This document shows, piece after piece, positions 14,386-15,316 of a stretch of DNA of 15,316 nucleotides (position 1 is the stretch's first letter; each line of letters begins with the position of its first letter). Source of the stretch: CAYMLL01 sp964390645 (lineage in GTDB: Bacteria; Planctomycetota; UBA8108); contig CAYMLL010000187.1 of assembly GCA_964390645.1 (NCBI GenBank), positions 1-15,316 on the forward strand, in the 5' to 3' direction. A program made the translations under genes and the position numbers. The notes under the pieces are model-generated. The model worked only from the letters and a program-made list of their open reading frames with translations. It made no database searches and was not told the DNA's origin.

Positions 14386-15316
14386 GCACAGGCCGTCACT
14401 GCGAAGCGAGCGAGGCGCGTCACTATCTCGATATTATTTTTCTGTGTCTCGAGTCTGAACGTCGGACCCGCCTACGCCGGGCAGGGAGCTTCGGTTCCTT
14501 TCGTTCGCTGCGATCCGAACGTCGACGGCAAGAGGGATATCGCTGACGCAATATTCACCGTCAACGAGCTCTTCCGCGGTGGCCCCGCGAGCTCGTGTTT
14601 GGACGCGAGCGACTGCAACGACGACGGAACGCTTGATCTCAGCGATGCGATATTCGGCCTCTCCTTCATGTTTCTCGGTACGAGGACCATTCCGCAGCCG
14701 TTCCCCGGTTGCGGTGTAGACGAAACCGAGGACGACCTCGGCTGTGACGATCACCCGTCGTGCTTCTCCACAACGCTTGTAGCCTCCGACGTTGTCGGGT
14801 CTGCGGACTGGAGCGCAGCCGTGACTCAGACTGTGCAGATGCTGGAGCACGATGACGGTACCTTGGCTTTCTCGCCTGCGGATCTCACCTTTGAAGCTGG
14901 AGTGCCCGTAATCCTCACCCTCGAGAGCTCCGCGAGCAACACGAGCAAGCATTACTATACCGCGGAGGAGTTCTACAAGTCTGTGGCCTGGCGCAAGGCT
15001 CAGACGTCCCACGGCGAGTACAAGGCGCCCTACTTCAAGGCCTTCGAGCTCTTGGTTGGCGGAAGAATCGAACTCTATTTTGTTCCTGTTGAGGCGGGCG
15101 TATACGACGTCGACTGTACGCTCAGAGGACACGCTGCCAGGGGTATGGTCGGTACGATCACCGTGACACCGAGTCCCGCCGGTCTGGGCTTCGTCGAGGC
15201 CACCGTCGATCAGGAAGTCTCCGCTGCGTGGAATTCCCAGCTCGATAGTGACGAACGCCTGTCAGGATCCCACGACGTCTGGGCCACGGCGCAAACGGTA
15301 CAGGTGGACATGGTCG
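14386..15316 (+). CDS. Secreted dockerin-like/EF-hand and cupredoxin protein (3' end beyond window)
   Basis: The frame is open from the TGA at 14383 to the window edge (310 codons). Residues 6-31 form a signal peptide (KRARRVTISILFFCVSSLN, ending PAYA). Residues 39-95 hold two EF-hand-like loops, D43-N45-D47-D51-D54 and D76-N78-D80-D84-D87, in the paired Asp-loop/hydrophobic-helix layout of planctomycete dockerin-like modules, with several Cys. Residues about 120-258 form a cupredoxin: FSPADLTFEAGVPVILTLE, H189, then the CTLRGHAARGM motif giving C244, H249 and M254, a complete type 1 copper site. From about 265 a second, similar unit seems to begin (WATAQTVQVDM). There is no ATG, GTG or TTG before the signal peptide in this frame; the well-placed GTG 14382 is one base out of frame. 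The first in-frame start is TTG 14599, inside the EF-hands. Expected role: extracellular copper or electron-transfer protein. Confidence 0.85.

Noticed and set aside
1..15316. TAG reassigned to an amino acid in this genome
   Set aside because: Two other genes end at TAG with domain boundaries that fit real ends (1292 and 7203), so the TAG at 2130 is a local event.

Overview
The window looks like part of a GC-rich genome of a Planctomycetota-like bacterium. The lineage is inferred from gene content only: a secreted protein with calcium-binding thrombospondin-type repeats, large carboxypeptidase-regulatory-like (CarboxypepD_reg) repeat proteins, a sulfatase next to remains of a sialate O-acetylesterase and of a second sulfatase, a leucine-rich-repeat remnant, and a dockerin-like paired EF-hand module joined to a cupredoxin domain. 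No rRNA, intact tRNA or CRISPR array is visible.

Left third (1-4810). The window opens inside a secreted protein made of 21-residue Asp/Cys-rich repeats followed by a beta-rich C-terminal module. Next comes a TPR protein with an N-terminal export signal and a C-terminal membrane helix. Its frame is cut by a single in-frame TAG at 2130, after which the same frame stays clearly protein-like. Facing it on the minus strand is a membrane-anchored protein with six CarboxypepD_reg-like units.

Middle (4811-8048). This stretch holds a dead, internally deleted IS5/IS903-type insertion sequence (about 5091-5750) with recognisable inverted ends. Two perfect hairpins lie just outside its left end. Then comes a second, smaller CarboxypepD_reg-like protein on the plus strand, followed by an 840-base gene-poor stretch with a strong 51-base hairpin.

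Right half (8049-15316). Minus-strand genes encode a MATE-family efflux transporter, an S1-type sulfatase and an HspQ/YccV-like protein. Between and around them are decayed genes: a second sulfatase start just downstream of the first, the C-terminal part of a sialate O-acetylesterase whose frame ends in an ATGA overlap with the sulfatase start, and a leucine-rich-repeat tail on the opposite strand. The window closes with a plus-strand secreted dockerin-like/cupredoxin protein whose signal peptide is out of frame with its only good start codon.

Taken together, the genes suggest an outward-facing lifestyle (sulfated and acetylated polysaccharide use, secreted calcium- and copper-binding proteins) in a genome segment that is losing genes. 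About 60% of the window is intact coding sequence and at least six loci are broken or relic. I found no clear new multi-gene system. The most unusual signals are the in-frame stop in the TPR gene, the out-of-frame signal peptide at 14382, the repeated element at 4907 and 13041, and the hairpin cluster beside the IS remnant.
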